Source: JBEKTW01 sp049515655 (GTDB lineage Bacteria > Bacteroidota > Ignavibacteria > UBA10030 > SZUA-254). From it: DNA of 64,000 nt. A program made the translations under genes and the position numbers. The stretch is from the NCBI GenBank assembly GCA_049515655.1, contig JBEKTW010000014.1, positions 30,194-94,193 of the forward strand. Reading direction: 5' to 3'. Positions 32,578-41,680 of the stretch are shown here, piece after piece. Below the pieces are notes generated by a model. That model was not told where the DNA came from. It saw nothing but the letters and a program-made list of their open reading frames with translations, and made no database searches. Position 1 is the first letter of the stretch, and every line of letters begins with the position of its first letter.

Positions 32578-34038
32578 TCAGCGCTTTATCTCCTGCACTA
32601 CCTTACCTGTGCTGTCATGGATGCGCACAACGAGCGGCATCTGGCCCGGAAGATAATGCGTCGCGCATCCGAAGCACGGATCGTACGCCCGGAAAGCCAT
32701 TTCAATCGTGTTGAGAATTCCGTCGGTGACCGCAGATCCCTTCTTGATCAACCCGCGCGCGGCCTTGTTGATCGACATGGAGATGGCCGCGTAATTGTTT
32801 GTCGTTCCGACGATAAGATTAACCTTTGTCAGAATTCCTTTCTCGTCGGTGGTGTAATGATGGGTCAGCGTTCCACGGGGCGCTTCCACAATTCCGACAC
32901 CCTCCGTCGGTTTCTCCGTTGGGATGTTGCGAATGTGCGTTCCGGTTATTTCCGGGTCCCGGACCAGATCCAGCGCCATCTCCGCCGCACTGAGCAGCTC
33001 AATCACTCTGGCCCAGTGCGTTGCAAGTGTCGCATGCACCGGCTTGCCCCCAAGGGTCGAGTACATTTTTTCGTACTCGGCTTGCGCCAGCGGCGTCGGC
33101 ATTCCGTCACATGCGTTAAGGCGTGACAGCGGTGTAGCGCGGTACACCCCGCTCTCCTTGCCATCGACCATCCCCTTCCAGCCAACCTTCTTAAGAAAGG
33201 GGAATTTCAAATACGTCCACGGCTCGACATGTTCGGAGATATTCTCAAGGTACTCGTTCGGAGAATACTTCACGAATTCCTTTCCATCGGGGTCGACGAC
33301 GCGTACCTTTCCGTCATAAAAATTGACGCGGTTCTTCTCATCGACAAGTCCCATGTAGTATGTCTTATGCGCGAACATGTCCGAGAGAATCAAATCAACA
33401 TACGCCTTGTTCTTCAGAACGATGTCGTTGAACACCTGGATCGTGAACTTTCCGAACTCAACGAACCACACGCAGTGCGCTTCAATCAACTTCCGTTCCT
33501 CCTCCGTGATGCCTTTGCTGACACCGCCCGGAAGCGATGTGACCTGGTGCGTTTGCTTCCCGCCGAGAATCTTGATGACTTCCTGCGTCCGTCTTCTCAT
33601 TTCAATGACTTTTCCGCCGACCTCGAGTCCGACCTTCTTCACGACGCCGAGGATGTTCCGTTCGGCGGGAGGAGCATCGGGGCCGACGACAAAATCGGGA
33701 CCGCCGAGCGCGTAGAAATGCGTCGTATGGTCACCGGCATAAAAGACATTGTACAGCAATTGGCGAAGCTTCTTTGCCGTAGGAGGGGGATCAACATGGA
33801 AAACAGCGTCGCAAGCTTTCGCCGAAGCCATGTGGTGCGCTTCGGGGCAGACACCGCAGATGCGCGTCGTTATCCGCGGCATCTCCTCTACCGGTCTGCC
33901 GACGCAGAACTGCTCGAAACCGCGAAGCTCGGGTATCTGAAAATACGTGTTCGCGACCTCGCCGCCGTCGTTCAGGAAAATGTCGATCTTGCCGTGACCT
34001 TCAAGCCGCGTTATCGGATCGATCTTGATGTGTTTCAT
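32578..34038 (-). CDS. mvhA: [NiFe] hydrogenase large subunit, group 3 (MvhA type)
   Basis: A 486-residue protein. The N-terminal PITRLEGHGKI, then RICGVCPEAHH (first Cys pair) and the C-terminal DPCFGCATH (second Cys pair) supply the four cysteines that bind the Ni-Fe centre. A tail of about 25 residues after the last His would be removed by a maturation protease, and one is encoded at the head of the operon. Group 3c enzymes pass H2 electrons through the small subunit and MvhD to HdrA. It is the last gene of the operon, 62 bases after the tryptophanase-like gene. The hyp maturation genes are not in the window. Confidence 0.95.
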   Translation of the reverse strand: MKHIKIDPITRLEGHGKIDIFLNDGGEVANTYFQIPELRGFEQFCVGRPVEEMPRITTRICGVCPEAHHMASAKACDAVFHVDPPPTAKKLRQLLYNVFYAGDHTTHFYALGGPDFVVGPDAPPAERNILGVVKKVGLEVGGKVIEMRRRTQEVIKILGGKQTHQVTSLPGGVSKGITEEERKLIEAHCVWFVEFGKFTIQVFNDIVLKNKAYVDLILSDMFAHKTYYMGLVDEKNRVNFYDGKVRVVDPDGKEFVKYSPNEYLENISEHVEPWTYLKFPFLKKVGWKGMVDGKESGVYRATPLSRLNACDGMPTPLAQAEYEKMYSTLGGKPVHATLATHWARVIELLSAAEMALDLVRDPEITGTHIRNIPTEKPTEGVGIVEAPRGTLTHHYTTDEKGILTKVNLIVGTTNNYAAISMSINKAARGLIKKGSAVTDGILNTIEMAFRAYDPCFGCATHYLPGQMPLVVRIHDSTGKVVQEIKR

Positions 34039-34100
34039 TTCAACAGCTCCTTAAGAAATTATGCATTCCGCTGGCCGGGGATTCGAATCGTGCCAAATCA

Positions 34101-35546
34101 TTAAGAATCGGGGCCAAATTCTTTCTTGAATGCTTCAGCGAGTTTCGCGCCCCAATTCTGAAGCGGTTTCAGCTTGCCGAAGAAAAATCTCAACACCGGC
34201 GGTTCTTCCACAAACTGCAACCCCTTTACTAAATTCCGGTGCTGATGCAGCCATTTCAACCGATCGACTGCATACTCGATTTGAGACATCGTGTACACTC
34301 TCCTTGGGACAGCAAGCCTTGCTAATTCAAGGTCGGAATACACTTCTTTCCCTTCTTTATCCCGGTCCATCGAGATAGTGCCCCGTTCCATACTTCTGAT
34401 TCCCGACGAAAGATAAACGGCCGCCGCCAGAGCTCCCGCCGGATACTGGGATTGGGGGAGATGCGGCAGGAACAACTTTGCGTCGAGGTGACACGCCAAG
34501 CCGCCCGGGGGCGTCACAACCGGTATTTTGTTCTCGATGAGCCGCTCGGCAAAGTACTTAACGAATTCCGCTGCCGAACCCGCTACGTTGATCTCGGTCA
34601 TCTCTCTGAGCCCAACTGCCATTGCTTCAATTTCTTTCGATGACATACCACCATACGTCAGGAATCCCTCGTACACTGGAAGCCACGGCTTCAATTCCTC
34701 AAAATACTTCTTATTGTTCGTCGCAATGAACCCGCCTCGCACACAGCTGCTTTTTCTTCCTGAGAGATAGAAGATGTCAACCTGGCTCATGAGCTCGGTG
34801 ATTATTTCCTGGATCGATTTGTTCTCATATCCCTTCTCTCTCTTCTTGATGAAGTAAGCATTCTCCGAAATTAGGCTTCCGTCAAACACCAACGGAATAT
34901 TGTGCTCCGAGGCGATCTTTTTTACTTCTTTCAGGTTTTCGAGGGAGAACGGTTGTCCGCCCAGCAGGTTGGTCGTTGCTTCCATTCTCACGAAAGGAAT
35001 TTTACGTACTCCGTACTTCTTGATGACGGCTTTGAACTTGTTCAAATCCAGATTTCCCTTGAACAATTCCTTGCTTTGCGTGTTCAGCGCTTCATCTCGA
35101 AAGATTTCTAGAACCGTTCCACCGGCCAGCTCAATATGAGCCTTGGTAGTGGTGAAATGATAGTTCATCGGAATCACGTCGCCCGGCTTTACATACACCT
35201 TTGCCAGGAGATGCTCAGCCGCCCTCCCCTGATGCACCGGCAGAACATATTTGAATCCCAGGACATCTTTAATAGAGTCCGCCAGCTTGTAGAAGCTCTC
35301 ACCTCCGGCATAGGCATCGTCCGATACCATCATCGCAGCGAGCTGGTTGTCGCTCATCGCATTTGTTCCACTGTCGGTAAGCATGTCGAGAAAAATATCG
35401 CGGGTTCGGAGGGCGAACGTATTGTACCCCCCTTCCTCGATAGCTTTGAGCCTTCGACTAACCGGCACGAGATAGGCTTTTTGCACCACCCTCACCTTGT
35501 GCGTCTCGACGGGGATTTCTTTTCCGTTGGAAAGTTTTATTATCAT
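34101..35546 (-). CDS. Tryptophanase/tyrosine phenol-lyase family PLP enzyme with altered active site
   Basis: A 481-residue protein, full length for the beta-eliminating lyase family. Conserved: YNTF, LTDSGTNAMSD, Tyr79 in DDAYAGGESFY, HQGR (106-108, phosphate site), Lys265 in LSGRKSS (PLP aldimine), GIRSMERGT, PRRVYT and LRFF with the carboxylate-binding Arg. However, the family's D-x-x-R before ENAYFIK is D222-G-S-L225: the Arg that contacts the PLP ring oxygen is Leu. Substrate specificity may differ from tryptophan or tyrosine, or the enzyme may do another reaction. It lies between mvhG and mvhA in the same operon, which is unexpected. Confidence 0.88.
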   Translation of the reverse strand: MIIKLSNGKEIPVETHKVRVVQKAYLVPVSRRLKAIEEGGYNTFALRTRDIFLDMLTDSGTNAMSDNQLAAMMVSDDAYAGGESFYKLADSIKDVLGFKYVLPVHQGRAAEHLLAKVYVKPGDVIPMNYHFTTTKAHIELAGGTVLEIFRDEALNTQSKELFKGNLDLNKFKAVIKKYGVRKIPFVRMEATTNLLGGQPFSLENLKEVKKIASEHNIPLVFDGSLISENAYFIKKREKGYENKSIQEIITELMSQVDIFYLSGRKSSCVRGGFIATNNKKYFEELKPWLPVYEGFLTYGGMSSKEIEAMAVGLREMTEINVAGSAAEFVKYFAERLIENKIPVVTPPGGLACHLDAKLFLPHLPQSQYPAGALAAAVYLSSGIRSMERGTISMDRDKEGKEVYSDLELARLAVPRRVYTMSQIEYAVDRLKWLHQHRNLVKGLQFVEEPPVLRFFFGKLKPLQNWGAKLAEAFKKEFGPDS

Positions 35547-35582
35547 GACAAGCTCCTATTGTGATAAAAGGGAATGTTGATG

Positions 35583-36545
35583 TTATTTATTCACTCTTCT
35601 CAATATTGAATGTGCAAGACTAAACCGATAGAATGTGCCCATCGGGTCCGCGATTTGATCGAGAATCTTATCAATTTCTGCCGGCTCGGTCGCATCGATC
35701 ACCGAGCTGAGGGCGCTGACCATCTTCGCGCCCTGGTCCGCCACATTCGGAGGCGGCCCGTAGCATCCGCGACACGGAACGTTTGCCTTCGGGCACAGTC
35801 CTCCGCACCCGTCGCGCGTCGCCGGTCCCATGCAGAGAATGCCCTGGTCGAGGAGACACTGGGCCGGGTCCGTCTCGATCTCGAATGGTCGGTAGAATTG
35901 CTTGATCTTCTTCTCCTTCCGTTCCCGCCCGCACTCGTCGCAGCAGGTTTTTGTGCCGGCACCGAGGACCGTCCCTTTAGGCGGCAACGGTTTGCCGCTC
36001 AGGATGTACTCGATGACGTTCCAGATTTGAGTTGGTTGTGGCGGGCAGCCGGGGATATAGTACTCAATATCGATCACCTGGTCGAGCGCCTTGACAGTTT
36101 CCCACATTTCCGGGATTTCAGTTTCACCCTCGGGCATGTTCGTGTGTGTTTGCGGGAAGATACCGCCGTTCTGGCTGATTGTGGAAGGGGATCCTTTGTA
36201 GACCCACTGGAGAGTCGCATCCTTGGTCGTCAGATTCGAAAGACCCGGGATGCCGCCTTCGAGCGCGCAGGAACCAAACGCTACGACCACTTTCGATTTC
36301 GCCCGAAGGAGATGCGCGATCTCTTCATTTTCGGAATTGCGGATCGAGCCGTTAAACAGGCAGAGGTCGATGCTCTTATCCGCCATCTTTCGGACGTCGT
36401 CGTACTTGAAATCCATTGCGCAGGGCCAGAAGACAATGTCGAACGCGTTCGCGACGTCAAGGATCTTCTCGTGGAGGTCGAGGACGGCGATCTCGCATCC
36501 GCCGCAGCTTGCAGCCCAGTAGAGTGCTAATTTCGGTTTTGCCAT
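35583..36545 (-). CDS. mvhG: [NiFe] hydrogenase small subunit (MvhG type)
   Basis: A 320-residue protein. The proximal cluster motif is at the N-terminus (AASCGGCEIAVLDLHE), followed by FGSCALEGGIPG and IPGCPPQPTQIW. C-terminal cysteines (CLLDQGILCMGPATRDGCGGLCPKANVPCRGCYG) bind further 4Fe-4S clusters. The form matches F420-non-reducing hydrogenase MvhG of group 3c. It has no Tat signal or membrane anchor, so it is cytoplasmic. It follows mvhD by 12 bases. It relays electrons from the Ni-Fe site in MvhA to MvhD. Confidence 0.95.
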   Translation of the reverse strand: MAKPKLALYWAASCGGCEIAVLDLHEKILDVANAFDIVFWPCAMDFKYDDVRKMADKSIDLCLFNGSIRNSENEEIAHLLRAKSKVVVAFGSCALEGGIPGLSNLTTKDATLQWVYKGSPSTISQNGGIFPQTHTNMPEGETEIPEMWETVKALDQVIDIEYYIPGCPPQPTQIWNVIEYILSGKPLPPKGTVLGAGTKTCCDECGRERKEKKIKQFYRPFEIETDPAQCLLDQGILCMGPATRDGCGGLCPKANVPCRGCYGPPPNVADQGAKMVSALSSVIDATEPAEIDKILDQIADPMGTFYRFSLAHSILRRVNK

Positions 36546-36557
36546 TGGTGTCTCCTT

Positions 36558-37016
36558 CTAATGAACTTCTGCTGTCACGGTTTCGCGGCCGTTCTTTTTC
36601 ATCTCGGCGTGAACGGAGAGCTTGAGCGGTCCGAGCGCCCGGATTTCTTTCGTCATTTCATTCACGATCTCGGCGAAGCGATCGCCTTCGGATGCTGAAA
36701 CCCACTCGAGGCGGAGGCGCCGCGGGTCGATTCCAAAATCCTTGATGAGCCGCTTCAAGAACGGGATGCGCCGGATGGTTTTATAGTTTCCTTCCTGGTA
36801 GTGGCAATCGCCCAGATGGCAGCCCATGACGACAACGCCGTCGGCGCCGAGTTGAAACGCCTTGAGAATGAATGACGGATCAACCCGTCCACTGCACATC
36901 GTTCGGATGATGCGCACGTTGGGCGCTGATTTGATGCGCGAAACACCGGCCAGGTCAGCCCCGGTGTATGAGCACCAGTTACACAGGAAGCCTATTATTT
37001 TGGGTTCAAATGACAT
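36558..37016 (-). CDS. mvhD: MvhD-type [2Fe-2S] electron-transfer subunit
   Basis: A 152-residue protein with the MvhD/FlpD pattern: IIGFLCNWCSYTGADLAG, RTMCSGRVDP, GADGVVVMGCHLGDCHYQEGNY. The five conserved cysteines hold a 2Fe-2S cluster that links the hydrogenase to HdrA in Mvh-Hdr complexes. It lies just upstream of mvhG. A 164-base gap filled with heptamer repeats separates it from the Hdr/Hnd genes above, the longest gap in the operon. Confidence 0.93.
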   Translation of the reverse strand: MSFEPKIIGFLCNWCSYTGADLAGVSRIKSAPNVRIIRTMCSGRVDPSFILKAFQLGADGVVVMGCHLGDCHYQEGNYKTIRRIPFLKRLIKDFGIDPRRLRLEWVSASEGDRFAEIVNEMTKEIRALGPLKLSVHAEMKKNGRETVTAEVH

Positions 37017-37073
37017 AAGAGCTACCTTTCAGTCTTAATGCGTAATGTTGCACAGAACCATAATCAATTGTAA

Positions 37074-37159
37074 AAATCCTAAATCCGAATACCTAAATCT
37101 CAAACAAATCCAAAATCCTAAGTCCCAAACAAATCCAAAATCCGCAATCCCAAATCCTA
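37074..37159 (-). repeat. Degenerate GGATTTN heptamer repeats (copy 3), inside the operon
   Basis: On the minus strand the gap between the HdrA-C gene and mvhD reads GGATTTGGGATTGCGGATTT and continues with GGATTTGTTTGGGACTTAGGATTT and similar words. These are the same family as at 19.4 and 29.6 kb. No promoter is obvious in it. Confidence 0.65.
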
Positions 37160-37180
37160 CCACCTGCCACTCCGGCGCCC

Positions 37181-38941
37181 TTACACCATCAACCCATTGA
37201 TCTCGGCAATGATCTGCGCATCCGTGAAGCCCTGTCCCGTCATCGCCGACGACGGACAGGCGGCAACGCACGTGCCGCAGCCCTTGCACAGCGCTTCGTT
37301 CACATGGGAGACCTTCTTGTCTTCGAGGTATTCGATCGCCGTGTATGGGCAGAGGTTGTTGCAGATCCGGCATCCGCTGCAGAACTCTTCCTGAACCATC
37401 GCGCGGATGGGGTCAATTTCGACTTCTCCTTTCGAGATGAACGAGAGAATTCTTGCAGCAGCAGAGCTCGCCTGGGCGACCGTGTCCGGGATATCCTTCG
37501 GACCCTGCGCGCAGCCCGCGATGTACACTCCGTCCGTGGTTGTCGACGTCGGGTCGAGTTTCGGGTGTCGCTCGAGGAAGAATCCGTCCGGGCTCTTGCT
37601 GAGTGTGAACAACCGTTTCACCGCGTCGCTATCCTTGCGCGATTCAATCGCGTTGCAAAGAATGACCATGTCGACGGGAATCTCGCGGAACTTGCCGATG
37701 AGGGTATCTTCACAGCGCACCAGCAACGATTTCTCGTGATCATCCGACCACGTGCCTTCGACAACTTCCGCTGCTTTACCGCGAATCATCGTTATACCTT
37801 CGTCGAGGAGGCGGGAGTAGAATTCCTCGTATCCCTTCCCGAACGAGCGCATGTCAATGTAGAGCTGATAGATCGCGGCTTTCGTCCGGTCGTGAACGAG
37901 GTGCGCGAACTTAAGAGCGTACATGCAGCAGACGCGCGAGCAGTACGTGTGGTGATTTGTGTCTCTCGAACCGATGCAGTGGAGGATCGCAACGGATCGG
38001 GGCTCCTTTCCGTTCTTCATGATGACCTTGCCCCCGGTCGGTCCGGTGGAATTCAGTAACATTTCAAACTCGAGGGCGCTGTAGACGTTATCGAGCGTTC
38101 CGTACCCGTACTGTGACATTTTGCTTGCGTCGAACGTATCAAAACCGGTGGAGACAAGGATCTGCCCCACATCGAGTTCGACAATTTCATCTTTCATATC
38201 ATAGTTAATGGCGTTCGGCTCGCACACTGTTGAGCAGATCGTGCATCCGTCGGTTTTGAAATGGATGCAAGAATTTGTATCGATCACCGGCACGCGGGGC
38301 ACTGCCTGCAGCGACGGGACACTGATGGCGGTCTTCGGACCGAGCGTGAACTCCGGTTTCTTCCCCCGGTAGTCTTCGAGCACCATCTTGATGTGCCCGG
38401 TCGGGCAAACGCTGGCGCACGCGCCGCAGACAATGCACTTGTCGGATTGCTCCCCGAAGGGGAGAACAACCTCACGCTTGATGCCGGTATTGGAGAAGCC
38501 GAGGATGCTGGCTTTTACAACATCGCTGCACATGTTCACGCACATTCCGCACAGGATGCAGGCGTCCGCTGCTTCGTCCCGTTCCATGCTGACGAAGCGC
38601 GGCGTTCCGATGCCGAGCTTCTCGGCCATCTCGCGCACGACTTTCACGTTGGGCCAACGGGAGAGCATGAGTTCCATGATGACCTTGCGAATCCATTTCA
38701 CCCGTTCCGAGTTTGTGAGGATCGTCAGCCCGCCGCGCACCGGGTAGTTGCATGCGGTGACGATACGGCTTCGCTTGCCGCGCACCACTTCCACGCTGCA
38801 GAGCCGGCACACACCGTACGGTTCGAAGTACTCGCAGTGGCACATCGTGGGAATCCAGATGCCGGCTTTCTCCGCGGCCTTCAGGATCGTCGTCTCTTCT
38901 ATGACTTCAATGTGCGTTCCGTCGATATTTACTGTAACCAT
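37181..38941 (-). CDS. Chimera: HydA/NuoG-type N-terminal ferredoxin region fused to the C-terminal half of HdrA
   Basis: A 586-residue protein. Residues 1-80 are a plant-type 2Fe-2S domain as in NuoG/HydA/HoxU (MCHCEYFEPYGVCRLCSVEV). Residues about 125-190 hold two 4Fe-4S motifs (CILCGMCVNMC, CIVCGACASVCP). From about 215 it follows HdrA: CIHFKTDGCTICSTVCEPNAI, HCIGSRD...YCSRVCCMYALKFAHLV, DMRSFGKGYEEFY, VYIAGCAQGPKDIPD, ending in two 4Fe-4S motifs (CSGCRICNNLCP, CKGCGTCVAACP). The HdrA FAD Rossmann start (GGGIAG) is absent and is encoded by the separate gene at 45529. It would connect the NAD module to the Hdr and Mvh modules. Confidence 0.88.
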   Translation of the reverse strand: MVTVNIDGTHIEVIEETTILKAAEKAGIWIPTMCHCEYFEPYGVCRLCSVEVVRGKRSRIVTACNYPVRGGLTILTNSERVKWIRKVIMELMLSRWPNVKVVREMAEKLGIGTPRFVSMERDEAADACILCGMCVNMCSDVVKASILGFSNTGIKREVVLPFGEQSDKCIVCGACASVCPTGHIKMVLEDYRGKKPEFTLGPKTAISVPSLQAVPRVPVIDTNSCIHFKTDGCTICSTVCEPNAINYDMKDEIVELDVGQILVSTGFDTFDASKMSQYGYGTLDNVYSALEFEMLLNSTGPTGGKVIMKNGKEPRSVAILHCIGSRDTNHHTYCSRVCCMYALKFAHLVHDRTKAAIYQLYIDMRSFGKGYEEFYSRLLDEGITMIRGKAAEVVEGTWSDDHEKSLLVRCEDTLIGKFREIPVDMVILCNAIESRKDSDAVKRLFTLSKSPDGFFLERHPKLDPTSTTTDGVYIAGCAQGPKDIPDTVAQASSAAARILSFISKGEVEIDPIRAMVQEEFCSGCRICNNLCPYTAIEYLEDKKVSHVNEALCKGCGTCVAACPSSAMTGQGFTDAQIIAEINGLMV

Positions 38942-38955
38942 GGTATTCTCTCTTA

Positions 38956-40782
38956 TTATTCAACGAAGATTGCATCAAATTTGCAGACGTCGTAGCAGAT
39001 ACCGCACCTGCCGCACTTCATAACGTCGATAGCGTGAACCTGCTTGGTTTCACCCGTGATGGCACCGTCGGGGCAGTTCTTCCGGCAGACGTCGCAGCCG
39101 TGTCCTTTATCGACACAGATTGTCGGGTCGATAGAGTACGTGATGAGCTTGCGGCAGCTGTGCGCAGGGCACTTCTTTTCCTTCACGTGCGCTTCGTATT
39201 CTTCACGGAAATACTTCAGCGTCGTCAGCACAGGGTTCGGGGCCGAACCGCCGAGGGCACAGAGCGACGACTCGACGACCATGTTCGAGAGTTCTTCGAG
39301 GAGAACGAGGTCTTCTTCCGTTCCCTCGCCGTTGGTGATTTTCTCGAGGATGTCGAGCATCCGCTTCGTTCCTTCGCGGCACGGAACGCACTTTCCGCAC
39401 GATTCTGCCTGGGTGAAGGCGAGAAAATACTTTGCCATGTCGACCATGCAGTTGTTCTCGTCGGTCACGACCATACCGCCCGAGCCCATCATGGATCCGA
39501 CTTTCGTCAGTTCCTCGTAGTCGACAGGCAGGTCGATCAGGCTCTCCGGAATGAATCCGCCCGAGGGACCGCCGGTCTGGACGGCCTTGAACTTCTTGCC
39601 GTCCTTGATTCCGCCGCCGATGTCGAAAATGATTTTCCGGAGCGTGATGCCCATCGGGACTTCGATGAGGCCGGTGTTGTTCACCTTTCCTGAGAGCGAG
39701 AATACCTTCGTGCCCTTGCTTCCGCCCCAGGCGTCCGAGGAAACATCACCAGTCCCGATACTGGAAAACCATTTCGCACCTCTCAGGATGATCTGGGAGA
39801 CGTTCGCCCATGTCTCGACGTTGTTGAGGCAGGATGGCTTGTCCCATAGCCCGCGCTCGACCGTGTGGACATACTTCGCCCGCGGTTCCCCGGGCCGACC
39901 TTCGATAGATGCCATGAGAGCCGTCGACTCACCGCACACAAACGCACCCGCGCCGCGAACGATTCTGATGTCGAGATCGAATCCCTTGTCGAAAATATTC
40001 TTACCGAGTAAGCCGTATTCCCGCGCCTGCTTAATTGCGATCTTCAGCCGTTCCAGCGCGATGGGATATTCATTCCTGATGTACACGTAACCTTCCGATG
40101 ACCCGATAGCGTACGCACCGATGCACATTCCCTCGATGACCGCGTGGGGGTCCGATTCGATGGTGCTGCGGTCCATGAACGCGCCGGGGTCGCCTTCGTC
40201 GGCGTTGCAGAGCACGTAGCGCTTATCGCCCGGGGCATTCTTACACGTTTCCCATTTGATGCCCGTCGGGAAGCCGCCGCCGCCGCGTCCACGCAAACCG
40301 GATGCCTTGATCTCCTGGATGACCTGGTCGGGAGTCATCGTCGTCAGCACTTTCGCCAGGGCTTCGTACGCCCCGCGCGCGATGGCCTCGTCGATGCTCT
40401 CGGGATCGATCAATCCGCGGTTGCGAAGGACGATGAGCGTCTGGTCGGCGAAAAACGGGATATCCGACATCCTGGGAATTGGTGTTTTCTCCTTTGGAGG
40501 AGTATACAGCAATTCCTTCACCGGCCGGCCCTTGATGAAGTGCTCTTCCACCAGATACGGAATGTCGGTTTCCTTCAACAACTGGTAAAATATTCCATCC
40601 GGCTGAACGACCATTAGCGGACCGACGGCGCAGAAGCCGTTGCAGCCCGTCGTGACGACAGCCACCTCGGAATCCAATCCGCGCTTCTTGATCTCCGCTT
40701 CGAGCTTATCTTTGATTTTCATTGATTGGTTGGCGACACATCCCGTGCCCGCGCATACCATCAAATACGTTCTATACGCCAT
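38956..40782 (-). CDS. hndC: NADH-binding diaphorase subunit (HndC/HydB/NuoF type)
   Basis: A 608-residue protein. Domains: N-terminal thioredoxin-like 2Fe-2S (VCAGTGCVANQS, TTGCNGFCAVGP, 1-90); FMN/NADH-binding NuoF core (GLRGRGGGGFPTGIKW, NADEGDPGAFMDR, GAGAFVCGESTALMASIEG); SLBB; a 4Fe-4S motif (ESCGKCVPCREGT ... C); and a C-terminal ferredoxin domain (CVDKGHGCDVCRKNCP, CGRCGICYDVC). This is the architecture of HydB/HndC in bifurcating hydrogenases, where the FMN is the proposed bifurcation site. It lies 14 bases upstream of the HdrA-C chimera. Confidence 0.94.
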   Translation of the reverse strand: MAYRTYLMVCAGTGCVANQSMKIKDKLEAEIKKRGLDSEVAVVTTGCNGFCAVGPLMVVQPDGIFYQLLKETDIPYLVEEHFIKGRPVKELLYTPPKEKTPIPRMSDIPFFADQTLIVLRNRGLIDPESIDEAIARGAYEALAKVLTTMTPDQVIQEIKASGLRGRGGGGFPTGIKWETCKNAPGDKRYVLCNADEGDPGAFMDRSTIESDPHAVIEGMCIGAYAIGSSEGYVYIRNEYPIALERLKIAIKQAREYGLLGKNIFDKGFDLDIRIVRGAGAFVCGESTALMASIEGRPGEPRAKYVHTVERGLWDKPSCLNNVETWANVSQIILRGAKWFSSIGTGDVSSDAWGGSKGTKVFSLSGKVNNTGLIEVPMGITLRKIIFDIGGGIKDGKKFKAVQTGGPSGGFIPESLIDLPVDYEELTKVGSMMGSGGMVVTDENNCMVDMAKYFLAFTQAESCGKCVPCREGTKRMLDILEKITNGEGTEEDLVLLEELSNMVVESSLCALGGSAPNPVLTTLKYFREEYEAHVKEKKCPAHSCRKLITYSIDPTICVDKGHGCDVCRKNCPDGAITGETKQVHAIDVMKCGRCGICYDVCKFDAIFVE

Positions 40783-40812
40783 GAGTAAATCTCCTTAATG
40801 AGTGCAAAACCG

Positions 40813-41199
40813 TTACCGTGTCCTCTCGCTGCCGACTGCTAGCGCGTACTCTTTTACTGGAATTCCCTTGACGATATGCGACTCGACGATCTTCTTCACC
40901 TTGTCGGGAGTCAGGGAAACGTACTTTACCGGTGCCGGTTCGTTTGCGACTTCGACCGTCATCATCGGCTCCTGGCTGCATAGTCCTGCGCACCCGGAGT
41001 TCGTCACGATGACGTCGAGAAGTTTCCGGTTCTCAATCTCGGTCATCACGGACGTGAGAATTTGCCGCGCGCCGGCGGCAATACCGCACGTTCCCATATG
41101 AACGTTGATTTTTACGCGTGCCGCGCCTTGCCGGAGCGTGGTCTGGTAGCGGGTTCTTTCTTTGATTTTTGCCAGGTCGTCAATTGTGATTTTTCCCAT
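40813..41199 (-). CDS. hndB: HndB-type small [2Fe-2S] ferredoxin-like protein
   Basis: A 128-residue thioredoxin-like ferredoxin. Motifs HMGTCGIAAGARQIL and TNSGCAGLCSQEPMMTVEV correspond to HndB of NADP-reducing hydrogenase and to similar small proteins in Thermotoga-type hydrogenase operons. It probably passes electrons within the diaphorase. It lies 12 bases after the NuoE-like gene and 30 before hndC. Confidence 0.88.
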   Translation of the reverse strand: MGKITIDDLAKIKERTRYQTTLRQGAARVKINVHMGTCGIAAGARQILTSVMTEIENRKLLDVIVTNSGCAGLCSQEPMMTVEVANEPAPVKYVSLTPDKVKKIVESHIVKGIPVKEYALAVGSERTR

Positions 41200-41211
41200 T
41201 GCTGATTCTCC

Positions 41212-41664
41212 TTACTGATACTGCTTTAACATTTTAGCAACTTTCGACGTGGGAACTTTGCCGTGGAGGTTTTTGCCGACCGTCACCACCGGGGCGAGCC
41301 CGCAGCAGCCGAGGCAGCGGACGCTCTCGAGGCTGAATTTCTTGTCGGCAGTCGTGTCGCCTTCCTTGATGTTGAGTTCCCGCTCGATCTGCTCCATGAT
41401 TTTTATCGCGCCCTGAACGTGACACGCGGTTCCCGTACATACGGCGATCGGGTACTTGCCTTTCGGTTTGAGGCTGAATGCCTTATAAAAGGTGGCAAGG
41501 TGGTACGTCCGGCTGACCGGTACATCCAGATAGTGGGAAACGTAGTCCAGAACATCCCTCGGAACATAGTAGTACTCGTTCTGGACGTCCAGCAAGACCT
41601 GTATGATGGAACTCGGGTCTTGAGGGTGTCTCCGAAGAATCGTTTCTATAACTGGTGCGTCCAT
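41212..41664 (-). CDS. hndA: HndA/HydC/NuoE-type [2Fe-2S] subunit
   Basis: A 150-residue protein, normal for NuoE. The N-terminal helical bundle (SSIIQVLLDVQNEYYYVPRDVL, VPVSRTYHLATFYKAFSL) is followed by the thioredoxin-like 2Fe-2S motifs VCTGTACHVQGA and SVRCLGCCGLAPVV. It forms the flavoprotein arm with hndC. The next gene upstream is an HATPase protein, as in many [FeFe]-hydrogenase operons. Confidence 0.94.
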   Translation of the reverse strand: MDAPVIETILRRHPQDPSSIIQVLLDVQNEYYYVPRDVLDYVSHYLDVPVSRTYHLATFYKAFSLKPKGKYPIAVCTGTACHVQGAIKIMEQIERELNIKEGDTTADKKFSLESVRCLGCCGLAPVVTVGKNLHGKVPTSKVAKMLKQYQ

Positions 41665-41680
41665 TGTTACTCCTTCAGTG

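Noticed and set aside
32545..34104. Long plus-strand frames opposite MvhA (193 and 291 residues)
   Set aside because: Shadows of a GC-rich gene on the other strand; the minus-strand frame has all hydrogenase motifs.
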